Shown: positions 53,178 through 61,731 of the stretch, one piece after another
How positions within the stretch are numbered: position 1 is the first letter of the stretch
Layout of the letters: every line of letters begins with the position of its first letter
From: Sutcliffiella horikoshii
GTDB taxonomy: Bacteria > Bacillota > Bacilli > Bacillales > Bacillaceae_I
DNA: 64,000 bases
Direction: 5' to 3'
Assembly: GCF_021991925.1 (NCBI RefSeq)
Contig: NZ_RXZI01000007.1
Coordinates: 159,452-223,451, forward strand
Program-made: the position numbers and the translations under genes
Notes under the pieces: generated by a model
Database searches by the model: none
Seen by the model: only the letters and a program-made list of their open reading frames with translations
What the model was told of the DNA's origin: nothing

Positions 53178-55079
53178 ATGAAAGAAATGACGACAGATGC
53201 TAACAAAGATACATTCATGAAGAAATTCACCACCCACATTGAACTCATTTTTGCCATTATCTCAGGAATTCTCATTCTTATCGGTTGGTTATTACTTCGG
53301 ATGGACATTAACACAGTAGCCATCCCCATCTTCATTCTTGCCTTTCTGATAGGCGGATACTTTAAAGCAAAGGAAGGCATTCAGGATACGATTGAAGAAA
53401 AAGAACTGAATGTGGAAATGCTGATGATCATTGCCGCCATCGGTGCAGCAATCATCGGTTACTGGATGGAAGGCGCCATCCTCATCTTTATTTTCGCATT
53501 AAGTGGTGCGCTTGAAACATACACCATGAACAGAAGCCAGAAAGAAATTTCTGCCCTCATGGACATCCAACCTGAAGAAGCATTAAGAATGACAGATGAT
53601 TCCGAAGAACGAGTCCACATTTCCAAACTTGTGATCGGTGACCGTGTCCTTGTAAAGCCAGGAGAACGAATCCCCACAGATGGCACCATTGTCAGTGGCG
53701 AATCTGCCATTGATGAAGCAGCAATCACCGGCGAATCCATCCCTTTGGAGAAAAAAGTGGACGATGGAGTGTATGCAGGAACCATGAATATCAACGGGTC
53801 CATTGTGGTGGAAGTAACAAAGCTATCCACCGAAACCCTATTTCAAAAAATTATCAACCTTGTTCAGAACGCACAAAGTGAAAAATCACCGTCTCAACAG
53901 TTCCTAGAACGTTTTGAAGGCCCATATGTAAAAATAGTTCTAGGTGTCGTTGCGGTCATGATGGTACTCCCCCACTTCCTTTTGGGATGGAGTTGGAATG
54001 AAACATTTTATCGTGCCATGATCCTTCTAGTGGTCGCGTCTCCATGTGCGCTTGTCGCATCTATCATGCCGGCAACGTTATCCGCCATCTCCAATGGTGC
54101 GCGGAAAGGTATATTGTTTAAAGGTGGAGTTCACCTTGAGAACTTGAGCCACCTTCAAGCCATTGCTTTTGATAAAACAGGCACGCTCACAAAAGGTAAG
54201 CCGGAAGTGACAGATGTTGTCGTACGGGATGGGATGACTCAGGAGGAATTCCTATACATCGTCGGCTCTATTGAAAGCTACTCCAATCATCCATTGGCAC
54301 AGGCCATTACCGGGTATGCGAAGAAAAACAGTACAAAAGCTTTGCAAAGACCAGAACAATTGGATGACAAAGCAGGATGGGGTGTGAAAGGTCGTCTTCT
54401 TGAAAAGGAATATAGTGTCGGAAAAGCTGATTTTGTTGGAGCCGAAAGTGCACATTCTTTCCGGGACGGAGTTGCAGATACCCTGACCAAGTCCGGTAAA
54501 ACGGTAGTATATGTGAAGGATGAGGAAGGAATTGTCGGCATTCTTGCTTTAAAAGATGTCATCCGCAAAGAAACCGTGAAAGCTATCCAACAATTGCAGG
54601 CACTTCAGGTCCAATCCATCATGATCACTGGTGATAGCAAACTCACAGCAGAAGCCATCGCAAAAGAGGCAGCCATCCAGAAGTTCGTGGCGGAATGCCT
54701 GCCTGAAACAAAGGTAGAAACCGTCAAAACCCTTAAAGACGAGTACCAGATCGTTGGAATGGTAGGTGATGGAATCAACGATGCTCCCGCTTTGGCTACT
54801 GCAAACGTCGGTATTGCGATGGGAGAAGGAACCGATGTGGCATTGGAAACTGCAGATGTCGTACTGATGAAGAACGATCTAGAAAAGATAGCGGAAGCCA
54901 TCAAGCTTTCCAAGCGCATGAACCGCATCATCAAACAAAATGTCATCTTCTCCATTGTGGTGATCATGCTTCTGATCAGCTCCAACTTCCTTCAAATCAT
55001 TGACCTGCCTTTTGGTGTCATCGGTCATGAAGGAAGCACGATTCTGGTTATTTTAAATGGGCTGCGGTTATTGAGGTAA
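53178..55079 (+). CDS. pfeT: P1B-4 metal-exporting ATPase (PfeT/ZosA type)
   Basis: Predicted 633-residue P-type ATPase exporting a transition metal, most likely Fe(II). It lacks an N-terminal heavy-metal-binding domain. Helix 4 carries the SPC motif (VVASPCAL) instead of CPC, and the last helix has HEGST, the two marks of the P1B-4 subgroup. Catalytic motifs: TGES, DKTGTLTKG (phosphorylated Asp), HP locus NHPLA, and GDGINDAPAL. AGGAGG precedes the ATG. B. subtilis PfeT (formerly ZosA/YkvW) is the closest known relative; Co or Zn export cannot be excluded. Confidence 0.88.
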   Translation: MKEMTTDANKDTFMKKFTTHIELIFAIISGILILIGWLLLRMDINTVAIPIFILAFLIGGYFKAKEGIQDTIEEKELNVEMLMIIAAIGAAIIGYWMEGAILIFIFALSGALETYTMNRSQKEISALMDIQPEEALRMTDDSEERVHISKLVIGDRVLVKPGERIPTDGTIVSGESAIDEAAITGESIPLEKKVDDGVYAGTMNINGSIVVEVTKLSTETLFQKIINLVQNAQSEKSPSQQFLERFEGPYVKIVLGVVAVMMVLPHFLLGWSWNETFYRAMILLVVASPCALVASIMPATLSAISNGARKGILFKGGVHLENLSHLQAIAFDKTGTLTKGKPEVTDVVVRDGMTQEEFLYIVGSIESYSNHPLAQAITGYAKKNSTKALQRPEQLDDKAGWGVKGRLLEKEYSVGKADFVGAESAHSFRDGVADTLTKSGKTVVYVKDEEGIVGILALKDVIRKETVKAIQQLQALQVQSIMITGDSKLTAEAIAKEAAIQKFVAECLPETKVETVKTLKDEYQIVGMVGDGINDAPALATANVGIAMGEGTDVALETADVVLMKNDLEKIAEAIKLSKRMNRIIKQNVIFSIVVIMLLISSNFLQIIDLPFGVIGHEGSTILVILNGLRLLR

Positions 55080-55126
55080 GTATGAAATTGGAAAGCTCTT
55101 TTCTCAAAGGTTGTTGCTTTTAACAG

Positions 55127-55154
55127 GTAAAAAGTCGGCAATTGGACTTTTTAC
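55127..55154 (+). terminator. terminator of the metal-pump gene
   Basis: Perfect arms GTAAAAAGTC / GACTTTTTAC about 50 bases past the stop. Confidence 0.6.
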
Positions 55155-55280
55155 TGCATACTTACTCTAGACATGCAAGTAGCATTTAAGTATTGCAGGG
55201 AAAAGAGCACGACAGTAATGAATATAACGGTAGGCTTAAAAATACGTAAAAGCAACAAAGTTTACGAAAAAAGCCAATTT

Positions 55281-55318
55281 AAAAAAGCAGCGGGCGTGCA
55301 AGCTCGCTGCTTTTTTGT
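55281..55318. terminator. bidirectional terminator before the small basic gene
   Basis: Arms AAAAAAGCAGCG / CGCTGCTTTTTT with a 12-base loop, T-rich on both strands. Confidence 0.8.
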
Positions 55319-55323
55319 GAAAT

Positions 55324-55428
55324 CTAGTGGTATCCATTCTGTCCATTCGCACTTCCAGAAGTTTTATTCTTTGGTTTGTGCTTGGAGTTTTGCTTCGTAC
55401 CGCCATCTTTTTTCGTATGCTTTGTCAT
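55324..55428 (-). CDS. 34-residue basic hydrophilic protein
   Basis: Short minus-strand gene with GGAGGG seven bases before its ATG and a strong terminator after it. The product (MTKHTKKDGGTKQNSKHKPK...) is very rich in Lys, Asn, Gly and Ser, has no hydrophobic core, and resembles in composition the minor small acid-soluble spore proteins (SspN/SspP class), though I cannot assign a family. It lies 82 bases after the YihY gene on the same strand. Confidence 0.5.
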   Translation of the reverse strand: MTKHTKKDGGTKQNSKHKPKNKTSGSANGQNGYH

Positions 55429-55510
55429 GAAAGTTCCCTCCAGATTAGTTAGAGTATCTTTCAAACATAGCTTACCCTTTCCAATCGGAAAGTTGTCTGG
55501 GAAAATTTTA

Positions 55511-56332
55511 TCAAACAAAGTTCTTCTTCCATCGCAACAAAATGGCATTAATCTCTCCGCCAATGATAATCATAAGCCCTGAAATATAAAACCATACCAA
55601 TAACACAATGATCCCCCCAAGGCTTCCATACATCGCTGTATAGTTCCCGAAGTTGCTCACATAGTATGAAAATAATAATGACGCAGACATCCAGCCAACT
55701 GTAGCGAACAAGGAGCCGGCAAGAACATCTCTAAGCCGCAAATGTATATTAGGAGCAGCCAAATATAGACAGCTGAATACAAAAAACAATATCACAAAAC
55801 TGACTCCCCATCTGATCGTATTCCAAATTGTAAGAAACTCATTAGAAAGACCATAGGAGGAGAAAATGAACAATCCTATTTCCCGTCCAAACACAGGCAA
55901 CAATAATGCCACAATGATCACAAATACCATGGCCAATGTAAGCAAGATAGCCGTCCCTCTGACAATGAAAAAATGTCTGTTTTCATTCACGTCAAAAGCA
56001 CGGTTGAAAGCCCTGACGATAGCATTGATTCCGTTAGAGGCAAACCAGATGGTCGCAATGATCCCGAAGGAAAGTAAATCGCCACGTTGTTCATTCAAGA
56101 TCCTGACCACATTGGTCTCAATCAGCTTCATCGTATCACCTGGTGCATATTGCCGGATTACCCCGAGTACATCTTCTTGTGTAATGGGAACATAGGCGAT
56201 CAAGGTGAGTAAAAAAATAAGAAACGGAAAAAGAGACAATAAGAAAAAATACGCTAACTCTGCTGACATCCCCAATGCTTCATTCCTGTCCAGGCGCTGA
56301 AACAGTTGTTTTCCAAAACGTAATATTCCCAT
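55511..56332 (-). CDS. YihY/BrkB-family inner membrane protein
   Basis: Predicted 273-residue protein with six helices and family motifs AELAYFFLLSLFPFLIFL near the N-terminus and FASNGINAIVRAFNRAFDV in the middle. The YihY/virulence factor BrkB family is widespread and its activity is unsettled. GGAGG precedes the ATG. In B. subtilis the orthologue yfkH is near yfkI, yfkJ and yfkK, as here, which supports the syntenic call. Confidence 0.88.
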   Translation of the reverse strand: MGILRFGKQLFQRLDRNEALGMSAELAYFFLLSLFPFLIFLLTLIAYVPITQEDVLGVIRQYAPGDTMKLIETNVVRILNEQRGDLLSFGIIATIWFASNGINAIVRAFNRAFDVNENRHFFIVRGTAILLTLAMVFVIIVALLLPVFGREIGLFIFSSYGLSNEFLTIWNTIRWGVSFVILFFVFSCLYLAAPNIHLRLRDVLAGSLFATVGWMSASLLFSYYVSNFGNYTAMYGSLGGIIVLLVWFYISGLMIIIGGEINAILLRWKKNFV

Positions 56333-56386
56333 TCACTTTCCTCCAGCACTTATCTTTTACTCTATTCTATTGTGAGCACGTCCTGC

Positions 56387-56743
56387 TTACGACAGGTTTT
56401 TACTTTTATGCTCCGCAGAATCCAAATGTTTCGAGATGACTTCTTTTGTTTCATTCACGATTTCCAACACTTGAGGTGTGGTTTCCTTCAACTGATTCAC
56501 TTTCACCCTTAGATAATCTATATCTTTGGATACATCGTCCATTGTCGTTTTTACCGTTTCAATACGCATTCGTACTGCATCGGCAACTTCCTGTGGATGC
56601 TGCACCGCATACTTTAATTTTCCACCAACACACTTCCCATTATGTATGACGGTAGATCTTGTATTTTTATCTAACAAGGCAATCGCACCGCCTACAAGTG
56701 CTCCAATCAGCATACCGTCCAATAATCTATTTTTATTCCCCAT
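56387..56743 (-). CDS. YtxH-domain protein
   Basis: Predicted 118-residue protein with a glycine-rich N-terminal helix (LLDGMLIGALVGGAIALLDK), followed by a long heptad-like helix (MRIETVKTTMDDVSKDIDYLRVKVNQLKE). The pattern fits YtxH/gas-vesicle-like general stress proteins; B. subtilis YfkI lies at the same place. GAGAGGA precedes the ATG. Function unknown. Confidence 0.75.
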   Translation of the reverse strand: MGNKNRLLDGMLIGALVGGAIALLDKNTRSTVIHNGKCVGGKLKYAVQHPQEVADAVRMRIETVKTTMDDVSKDIDYLRVKVNQLKETTPQVLEIVNETKEVISKHLDSAEHKSKNLS

Positions 56744-56756
56744 CTTATCCTCTCTC

Positions 56757-57230
56757 CTATCCGTTTAATTTTTCTTTTTTTATCGTATCCAGCAGGTTTT
56801 GACAACCTACCTGAACCATGTCATACACTTCGTCAAAATTCCCGGTGAAATAAGGGTCAGGCACATCACTTACTTGACTCTCCGGTACAAAGTCAAGCAA
56901 CCGTCCGATGAAGCCGGTTTTACCATAACCTGCCATCCTTCTCAAATTACCCATGTTATCGGCATCCATCGCAATGATATAGTCAAATCCGCTGAGGTCC
57001 TGTTCCTTCACCTGTCGAGCTTCCATTCCCTCATAGCTTATCTTCTTTTCATCCAGTAGGTTTCTTGTTCCTTCATGAGGAGCATGTCCAATATGCCAAT
57101 CTCCAGTTCCGGCAGAATCCACTTCAATCTTTTCCGTCAATCCCTGTTTCTCCACCTCATGCCGAAATACCGCTTCCGCCATTGGAGATCTGCATATGTT
57201 TCCTAAGCATACAAATAACACACGTATCAT
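56757..57230 (-). CDS. yfkJ: low-molecular-weight protein tyrosine phosphatase
   Basis: Predicted 157-residue cytoplasmic phosphatase with the catalytic P-loop VCLGNICRSPMAE (CX5R) at the N-terminus and the general-acid aspartate in VPDPYF. The conserved DSAGTGDWHIGHAP stretch is present. GAAGGGAG lies before the ATG at 57230; an upstream ATG at 57272 was rejected as it lacks a site. It is followed within 13 bases by the YtxH gene, consistent with a yfkJ-yfkI-yfkH operon. Confidence 0.93.
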   Translation of the reverse strand: MIRVLFVCLGNICRSPMAEAVFRHEVEKQGLTEKIEVDSAGTGDWHIGHAPHEGTRNLLDEKKISYEGMEARQVKEQDLSGFDYIIAMDADNMGNLRRMAGYGKTGFIGRLLDFVPESQVSDVPDPYFTGNFDEVYDMVQVGCQNLLDTIKKEKLNG

Positions 57231-57393
57231 GATACTTCTCCCTTCCGAGCATCTTATCCTTATTATAAACATATTTCGTCACTTTCACGAATCTTGTAAT
57301 GGTTTAATACCCGACTTCCCAGAAGAAGATACTGTTTTTCATCAATTCATGATAAAATAAGGAAAAGCTTCTGTATGAAAGGACGGTTCCAAT

Positions 57394-57618
57394 ATGAACT
57401 TAACAGAAAAATCAACCGAAAATGTAGAATATATGATCGAAGCCATCAAAGGCAAATTAAAGGTATTAAACCTGGGTGCCATCAAACCATCTCACTTTGA
57501 TGAAGAAATGTACGAAGAACTCAAGGATATTTACGAACTTGTCATGAGAAAGCCTTCCTTCAGCCCAAACGAAATGCAGGCGATTGCTGAAGAGCTTGGA
57601 AACTTGCGAAAACAATAA
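57394..57618 (+). CDS. yfkK: UPF0435 protein YfkK
   Basis: Predicted 74-residue acidic helical protein beginning [20 protein letters not shown] and ending in [19 protein letters not shown], matching the UPF0435 family. Function is unknown. AAAGGACGG precedes the ATG. It is divergent from the phosphatase gene. Its terminator has been split and duplicated by a type A element. Confidence 0.88.
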   Translation: MNLTEKSTENVEYMIEAIKGKLKVLNLGAIKPSHFDEEMYEELKDIYELVMRKPSFSPNEMQAIAEELGNLRKQ

Positions 57619-57628
57619 CACCACCATT

Positions 57629-57654
57629 CAAACACCTACTTCGGTAGGTGTTTT
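57629..57654 (+). terminator. left copy of duplicated yfkK terminator
   Basis: CAAACACCTACTTCGGTAGGTGTTTT (stem AAACACCTAC / GTAGGTGTTT, loop TTCG) is followed directly by the type A element. The identical 26-mer recurs at 58094-58119. Confidence 0.8.
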
Positions 57655-58093
57655 AGTTTGTAGACAAACTATAAACTAGTTAGATTATCTGTTGGGAGAG
57701 TTGATCTTCGTTGCAGGAGCTTCGCTTTCCGCGGGCAGTCCGGAAGCCTCCTCGGGCTACGCCGAGGCCACTGAAAAACCCAATAACTTATCGTTCAAAT
57801 GATTTCTAGCTGTTAATTGGAGCAATAGGCGCAGACTCCTGCGGGGGGATAGCGACAATCTTGAGACCCCGCAGGGCGCAGCTCGAGGAGGCTCAAGGTC
57901 GCCCCGCGGAAAGCGAAGCCGTTTGCGAAGATTAACAGCGGTGTTAACCAGATTATTAACATTCATTACTTTTTCAGTGGCCTTGGCTACGCCCTGCGGG
58001 GTCTACCATGTCCTTTCCTCCCGCAGGAGTCTTCGCTCCTTACACTACGATCAACTAGAGAATTTTATTATTTTAAGCTTTGTCTACACACTG
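57655..58093. mobile_element. type A element (copy A3) carrying a nested type B element
   Basis: The ends are AGTTTGTAGACAAACT on the left and AGCTTTGTCTACACACTG on the right, inverted relative to each other. The A core is in the opposite orientation to A2 and is split by B3 at the same tip hairpin. A perfect 26-bp duplication of the yfkK terminator flanks the composite. Without B3 and its 9-bp duplication it would be about 209 bp. Confidence 0.75.
57764..57984. mobile_element. type B small inverted-repeat element (copy B3)
   Basis: 221 bp, the same length as B2, with ends GAGGCCACTGAAAAA / TTTTCAGTGGCCTT and a perfect 9-bp flanking duplication GGCTACGCC (57755-57763 and 57985-57993). This is the reverse complement of the B2 target, so B sits in the same orientation relative to its host A element in both copies. 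Confidence 0.72.
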
Positions 58094-58122
58094 CAAACAC
58101 CTACTTCGGTAGGTGTTTTTTT
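58094..58122 (+). terminator. right copy of duplicated yfkK terminator
   Basis: The second, identical hairpin carries a longer T-run (seven T) and is the stronger terminator. Confidence 0.8.
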
Positions 58123-58204
58123 CGTACCTATAGTACTCCCACTTCCTGTATGAAGTACTACCCCTACTAGCTTGTGCATATAAGTGTACAGAGGGGGGAT
58201 AGAC

Positions 58205-58369
58205 ATGTTTTTTCTTTATGCTGCAACCATTGGATTTGTCTTATTATTATTTTTATTGATGGGAATTTTTCTTTACAACGTCGCTCAAGGCTTGAACAAA
58301 AAAGATGCCATTGAAATCGATCCTCTGCCTTCAGAACCGACAGAAGAAGAAACAAAAGCGATACATTGA
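58205..58369 (+). CDS. small single-pass membrane protein (YtzI-like)
   Basis: Predicted 54-residue protein with one N-terminal helix (FFLYAATIGFVLLLFLLMGIF), followed by an acidic tail (DPLPSEPTEEETKAIH). Size, topology and the DPLP segment resemble YtzI-type small proteins; function is unknown. AGAGGGG precedes the ATG at 58205. A terminator follows. Confidence 0.6.
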   Translation: MFFLYAATIGFVLLLFLLMGIFLYNVAQGLNKKDAIEIDPLPSEPTEEETKAIH

Positions 58370-58427
58370 AAGTCCAGGAAACGAAGTTCCAGGAACAGAA
58401 ATCAACAATATTCAACATTACTTTACT

Positions 58428-58462
58428 TTGAAACAGCCTTTAGAGGGTTGTTTCTTTTTTTA
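58428..58462 (+). terminator. terminator of the small membrane protein gene
   Basis: Arms GAAACAGCC / GGTTGTTTC (one G-T pair) followed by a run of seven T. Confidence 0.75.
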
Positions 58463-58525
58463 TTTCCTTCATTTAAGGTAAAATGAAGCATAGGTAACAA
58501 GACGCAAGACTAGGGAGGTTTCGCC

Positions 58526-59389
58526 ATGGATACAATCACCCACACACTATTTGGTATGACCATCTATGGAGCAGTGGATAAACGACAGGATGATAAAAAA
58601 ACAAAGATAGCGATGTTTGTATCCGCAGTGGGAGCAAGCCAGATACCGGACAGCGACGTCATATCCAGTCTATGGGACACAGAGGGAATGTACCAAATGT
58701 GGCACAGGGGAATCACACATTCTTTATTCATGGTGCCGATATGGGCATTGCTGTTCTTCTTGCTCAGCATTTGGTTTTTGAAAAGAAAAGATTGGCGATT
58801 TCTATGGGTGCCGCTTATCGCCGTTTTCATACATAACACAGCAGATCTGTTCAATGCATGGGGCACGGGGTATTTAGAACCTTTCTCCCCCATACGGATT
58901 ACCTTTGGCACGATTCCGATTGTGGATTTTGTCATTTGGACGATAATTGCCATCGCCTTTTTTGCAAGAAAGCTTTGGAACAAAGAAAGACATCTCCTGT
59001 ACAGATTGGTCTGGATTTTAATCCTGGCACACGTGGCCATTCAGACAAGCCAAGGATATCTGTTATACAAACAATATGAAGATAAATACGAACAGGTTGC
59101 CTTATCTGCCAGCTTTCTACCATGGCATTTTACAGTTATCGGAAAAAACGAGCAAACCGTCGAGTTAATTGATGATGCATTGTTCACTTCCCCACAATTG
59201 CAATACACTCTCGAGTCCGCTGAGGAAGCCGACCTAAATGAACTGTTTACACAAGTACCAGAAGCTAAAACGCTCTACGAGTGGTCTCCCTTCGTTGTCA
59301 TCGTGGACGACGACCAAAGACTCGGCATCTACGACCCAAGATTTTATCGAAACGGACAATCATTTTTATTTGAGTATATGGAAAAATAA
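58526..59389 (+). CDS. membrane-bound YdjM/YfhP-type metal-dependent hydrolase
   Basis: Predicted 287-residue protein with four to five helices in the N-terminal 190 residues and a soluble C-terminal domain. The DUF457 signature is clear: MDTITHTLFGMTIYG with the histidine, MWHRGITHSLF, and FIHNTADLFNAWG, which supply His/Asp residues for a metal site. Similar to B. subtilis YfhP and E. coli YdjM; no substrate is known. GGGAGG precedes the ATG. Next gene downstream is separated by a composite repeat. Confidence 0.82.
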   Translation: MDTITHTLFGMTIYGAVDKRQDDKKTKIAMFVSAVGASQIPDSDVISSLWDTEGMYQMWHRGITHSLFMVPIWALLFFLLSIWFLKRKDWRFLWVPLIAVFIHNTADLFNAWGTGYLEPFSPIRITFGTIPIVDFVIWTIIAIAFFARKLWNKERHLLYRLVWILILAHVAIQTSQGYLLYKQYEDKYEQVALSASFLPWHFTVIGKNEQTVELIDDALFTSPQLQYTLESAEEADLNELFTQVPEAKTLYEWSPFVVIVDDDQRLGIYDPRFYRNGQSFLFEYMEK

Positions 59390-59404
59390 ATGAATTTTTT
59401 TATA

Positions 59405-59783
59405 AAAGTAACTTTCCCAAGTGCATTGGAGTGCATGGCGAGAGACTCCTGCGGCAGTAAGGGACAAGGGGACCCCGCTGGCTTGACGAGGCCATTGAAA
59501 AACGTTAAAACTTATCTTTATTATGTTATCTAGCTGTTAATTGAAGCAAAAGGCGTAGACTCCTGCGGGGGAGCAGCGGCAATGTTGAGACCCCGCAACG
59601 AAGTGAGGAGGCTCAAGGTCGCCCCGCGGAAAGCGAAGCCGTTTGCGGAAATCAACAGCGGCGTTAACCACAGATTATTAAAATTCATTAATTTTTCAGT
59701 GGCCTCGGTACAAGCCGAGGAGGCTCTTGGACCGCTCTCGCGGAAAGCGAGCGTCTGAAGCTGAATTTCACTGGGAGTACACC
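59405..59783. mobile_element. diverged type A-like element (A4) with nested type B
   Basis: The core landmarks AGACTCCTGCGG, GACCCCGC and GCGGAAAGCGA surround a B element. The outer ends differ from the other A copies: GTAACTTTCCCAAGTG on the left against CACTGGGAGTAC on the right, a loose inverted pair. No terminator duplication is seen, although the preceding gene's T-rich 3' end lies just before it. Confidence 0.5.
59488..59706. mobile_element. type B small inverted-repeat element (copy B4)
   Basis: 219 bp with ends GAGGCCATTGAAAAA / TTTTTCAGTGGCCTC and a core like B2 and B3 but with the tip variant CAACGAAGTGAGG. Flanks (GGCTTGAC and GGTACAAGCC) are not direct repeats but look like the two halves of an interrupted hairpin. 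Confidence 0.65.
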
Positions 59784-59880
59784 AAAACTTTTCCTAATTT
59801 CTTTTCGTTTTGAGGTATATTATTCTACTAATCTGGGAATAGTATGATTAAATACTAAAAAACAAACGAGGTGCTAGAGG

Positions 59881-60045
59881 ATGATAGTTTCAAAGAGATA
59901 CTTTTTAACCGACATGGAACGTGAAAGTGTAGAACAAACTTTAACAAACAAAGGCCACCTACGTGAAGAGGTATTAGGCATGGATGATGAAGAAATCATT
60001 CATATTTATCAAAAATATCAGGTACAAGAGTTAATTGCGAAATAA
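59881..60045 (+). CDS. 54-residue acidic small protein
   Basis: Predicted 54-residue protein beginning MIVSKRYFLTDMERESVEQTL and ending with DDEEIIHIYQKYQVQELIAK. GAGGTGCTAGAGG precedes the ATG, and a terminator follows the stop at 60062. The C-terminal DDEEIIHIY pattern recalls BH0509-like small proteins, but I cannot assign a family. Confidence 0.6.
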   Translation: MIVSKRYFLTDMERESVEQTLTNKGHLREEVLGMDDEEIIHIYQKYQVQELIAK

Positions 60046-60061
60046 CATAAAATACCCCAAT

Positions 60062-60092
60062 GAAAAACCGTGACGAATGTCCGGTTTTTTAG
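60062..60092 (+). terminator. terminator of the 54-residue gene
   Basis: Arms AAAAACCG / CGGTTTTTT with a 12-base loop and T-run. Confidence 0.7.
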
Positions 60093-60112
60093 TTTGTTTG
60101 TATACATACACA

Positions 60113-60151
60113 CAAAAAACGACCTGGCCATCGGCTTCAGGTCGTTTTTAT
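60113..60151. terminator. terminator of the 44-residue gene
   Basis: Arms AAAAACGACCTG / CAGGTCGTTTTT, T-rich on both strands, 30 bases past the minus-strand stop. Confidence 0.8.
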
Positions 60152-60180
60152 ATAATGAAGGGGGGAGTGAATGAACAATG

Positions 60181-60315
60181 TTATTGAGGGCTTAACCCTT
60201 TAATTAAATCCAATCTTGGCTTTACAACATCCACTTTGATTCCTTTTGCTTTATACTTATCTACAATCTTCCTAACATCTAGCCCCTTTTTCGTTTTCTC
60301 CACTGTCTTTTGCAT
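60181..60315 (-). CDS. 44-residue basic small protein
   Basis: Minus-strand gene with GAGGCG upstream of its ATG and a strong terminator downstream. The product starts MQKTVEKTKKGLDVRKIVDK and ends with RLDLIKGLSPQ; it is basic with no membrane helix. I do not recognise it. It lies between htrA and the terminator on the same strand, 60 bases after htrA, so it may be read together with htrA. Confidence 0.5.
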   Translation of the reverse strand: MQKTVEKTKKGLDVRKIVDKYKAKGIKVDVVKPRLDLIKGLSPQ

Positions 60316-60375
60316 GTTTCAATCGCCTCTATTCGTTAGATTTTTGGACTTAGATCACATACATTTCTATATGAA

Positions 60376-61614
60376 TTAGAACATTTGTTTAACAAGTGTC
60401 ATTTCCGTCTCTTGCAGTTTTCCGTCACGATAGAAGGAAACTTTCATCTTATCCCCGATATTTTTTTGACTGTATAAGAATTTCCTTAATCCTAAGGCAT
60501 CCTTAATATCCTGGTCATCCAGCTTTACAATGACATCATATTCTTTCAGCCCTGCTTTATCGGCAGGAGACGTGGTCTCTACTCCAGTTACGACGATTCC
60601 GTTTTTCACTTCTTCCGGAAGTTTCAGTGTAGATCTCTGCGCTTCGAGTGGCACATCAGACAATGAGGCCAACCCTACTCCCATAAATGGTCGTTGTACT
60701 TCCTTGTGTTGCTCCAGATCCTCTATGATTGGCTTTACCGATGAAATTGGAATCGCAAAACCGATTCCTTCCACTCTGGATTGTGCAATTTTCATCGAGT
60801 TGATGCCGATGACTTCCCCGCGAAGGTTGACTAGCGCACCTCCACTGTTACCTGGATTTATCGCCGCATCAGTCTGAATGACGTCGGCCTCCCAGTCCGG
60901 TTGGCCATTTTGATCTATGTCAACGGGAATGATCCGTTCTTTTCCGCTGATGATGCCTTGAGTGACAGAACCGAAGAATTCCAGTCCGAGAGGATTTCCA
61001 ATTGCAATAACTGGTTCCCCTAATGTGATGGAATCCGAATCACCGAATGTTGCAACCTGTTTAATGTTTGCATCATCCACCGTCAAAACGGCTAAATCTG
61101 TCAACGCATCACTTCCAACCACTTCGGCTTCCACCCTGGTACCATCCACCAGGCTCACTTCCACTTTGGAGGCTCCATCGATTACATGGGCATTGGTTAC
61201 AATGAATGCTTTGCCATTCTCTTTCTTGTATACCACTCCAGAACCGGTTCCTGCCTCCTGATCCCCTTGTGCACCTCTGGGATCAAAAAGGGAATTTCCG
61301 CCTCTCTGTATATTAACTACCCCAACTACAGCTTCGGAAACGTTATCTACTGCACTTGTTATATTTGTTTGTATCTTTTCATATTCTACCTGGTCTGTCT
61401 GGACTGCCGAGTTCGTTTCAACACTCAATGGAGGGTCCGCAGCAGCCTCTCCATTTCTGTCCATGTAAAAGCCCCAATCGAGAAGGACCGGTAACATGGC
61501 AACCACTCCGAGCGCACCGATGATTCCTCCTGTTATGGAAGCGAATACGAGCTTTCCGAAAGTTTTTTCCTTACGGGTTCTTTTTTGCGTGACATGCTCG
61601 TCATAATAACCCAT
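60376..61614 (-). CDS. htrA: HtrA-like membrane serine protease with PDZ domain
   Basis: Predicted 412-residue quality-control protease acting outside the membrane. A cytoplasmic N-terminus is followed by one transmembrane anchor (about 24-47), a trypsin-like domain with the catalytic triad in TNAHVIDGA (His), TDLAVLTVD (Asp) and GNSGGALVN (Ser), and one C-terminal PDZ domain (GIVVTGVETTSPADKAGL). It lies downstream of the adjacent two-component system, and a paired ATGAGAA direct repeat occurs before both transcription units. This suggests that the system controls htrA in response to envelope stress. Confidence 0.9.
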   Translation of the reverse strand: MGYYDEHVTQKRTRKEKTFGKLVFASITGGIIGALGVVAMLPVLLDWGFYMDRNGEAAADPPLSVETNSAVQTDQVEYEKIQTNITSAVDNVSEAVVGVVNIQRGGNSLFDPRGAQGDQEAGTGSGVVYKKENGKAFIVTNAHVIDGASKVEVSLVDGTRVEAEVVGSDALTDLAVLTVDDANIKQVATFGDSDSITLGEPVIAIGNPLGLEFFGSVTQGIISGKERIIPVDIDQNGQPDWEADVIQTDAAINPGNSGGALVNLRGEVIGINSMKIAQSRVEGIGFAIPISSVKPIIEDLEQHKEVQRPFMGVGLASLSDVPLEAQRSTLKLPEEVKNGIVVTGVETTSPADKAGLKEYDVIVKLDDQDIKDALGLRKFLYSQKNIGDKMKVSFYRDGKLQETEMTLVKQMF

Positions 61615-61694
61615 ATTTCTTCACCTCATCATGAGAATGTTTTTTTATCTATTTCTATTAAACCCTAGTACGATGAAAGTAATCTTAAAGAAAA

Positions 61695-61712
61695 ATGAGA
61701 ATACGATGAGAA
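61695..61712 (-). promoter_or_regulatory. ATGAGAA direct-repeat operator before htrA
   Basis: ATGAGAA at 61695-61701 and 61706-61712, 11 bases apart, about 80-100 bases upstream of htrA. The same repeat and spacing recur at 63930-63947 before the two-component operon. An 11-bp phase is typical for OmpR-family dimers. Confidence 0.55.
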
Positions 61713-61731
61713 ATACAGGTGTATTTCTAAG

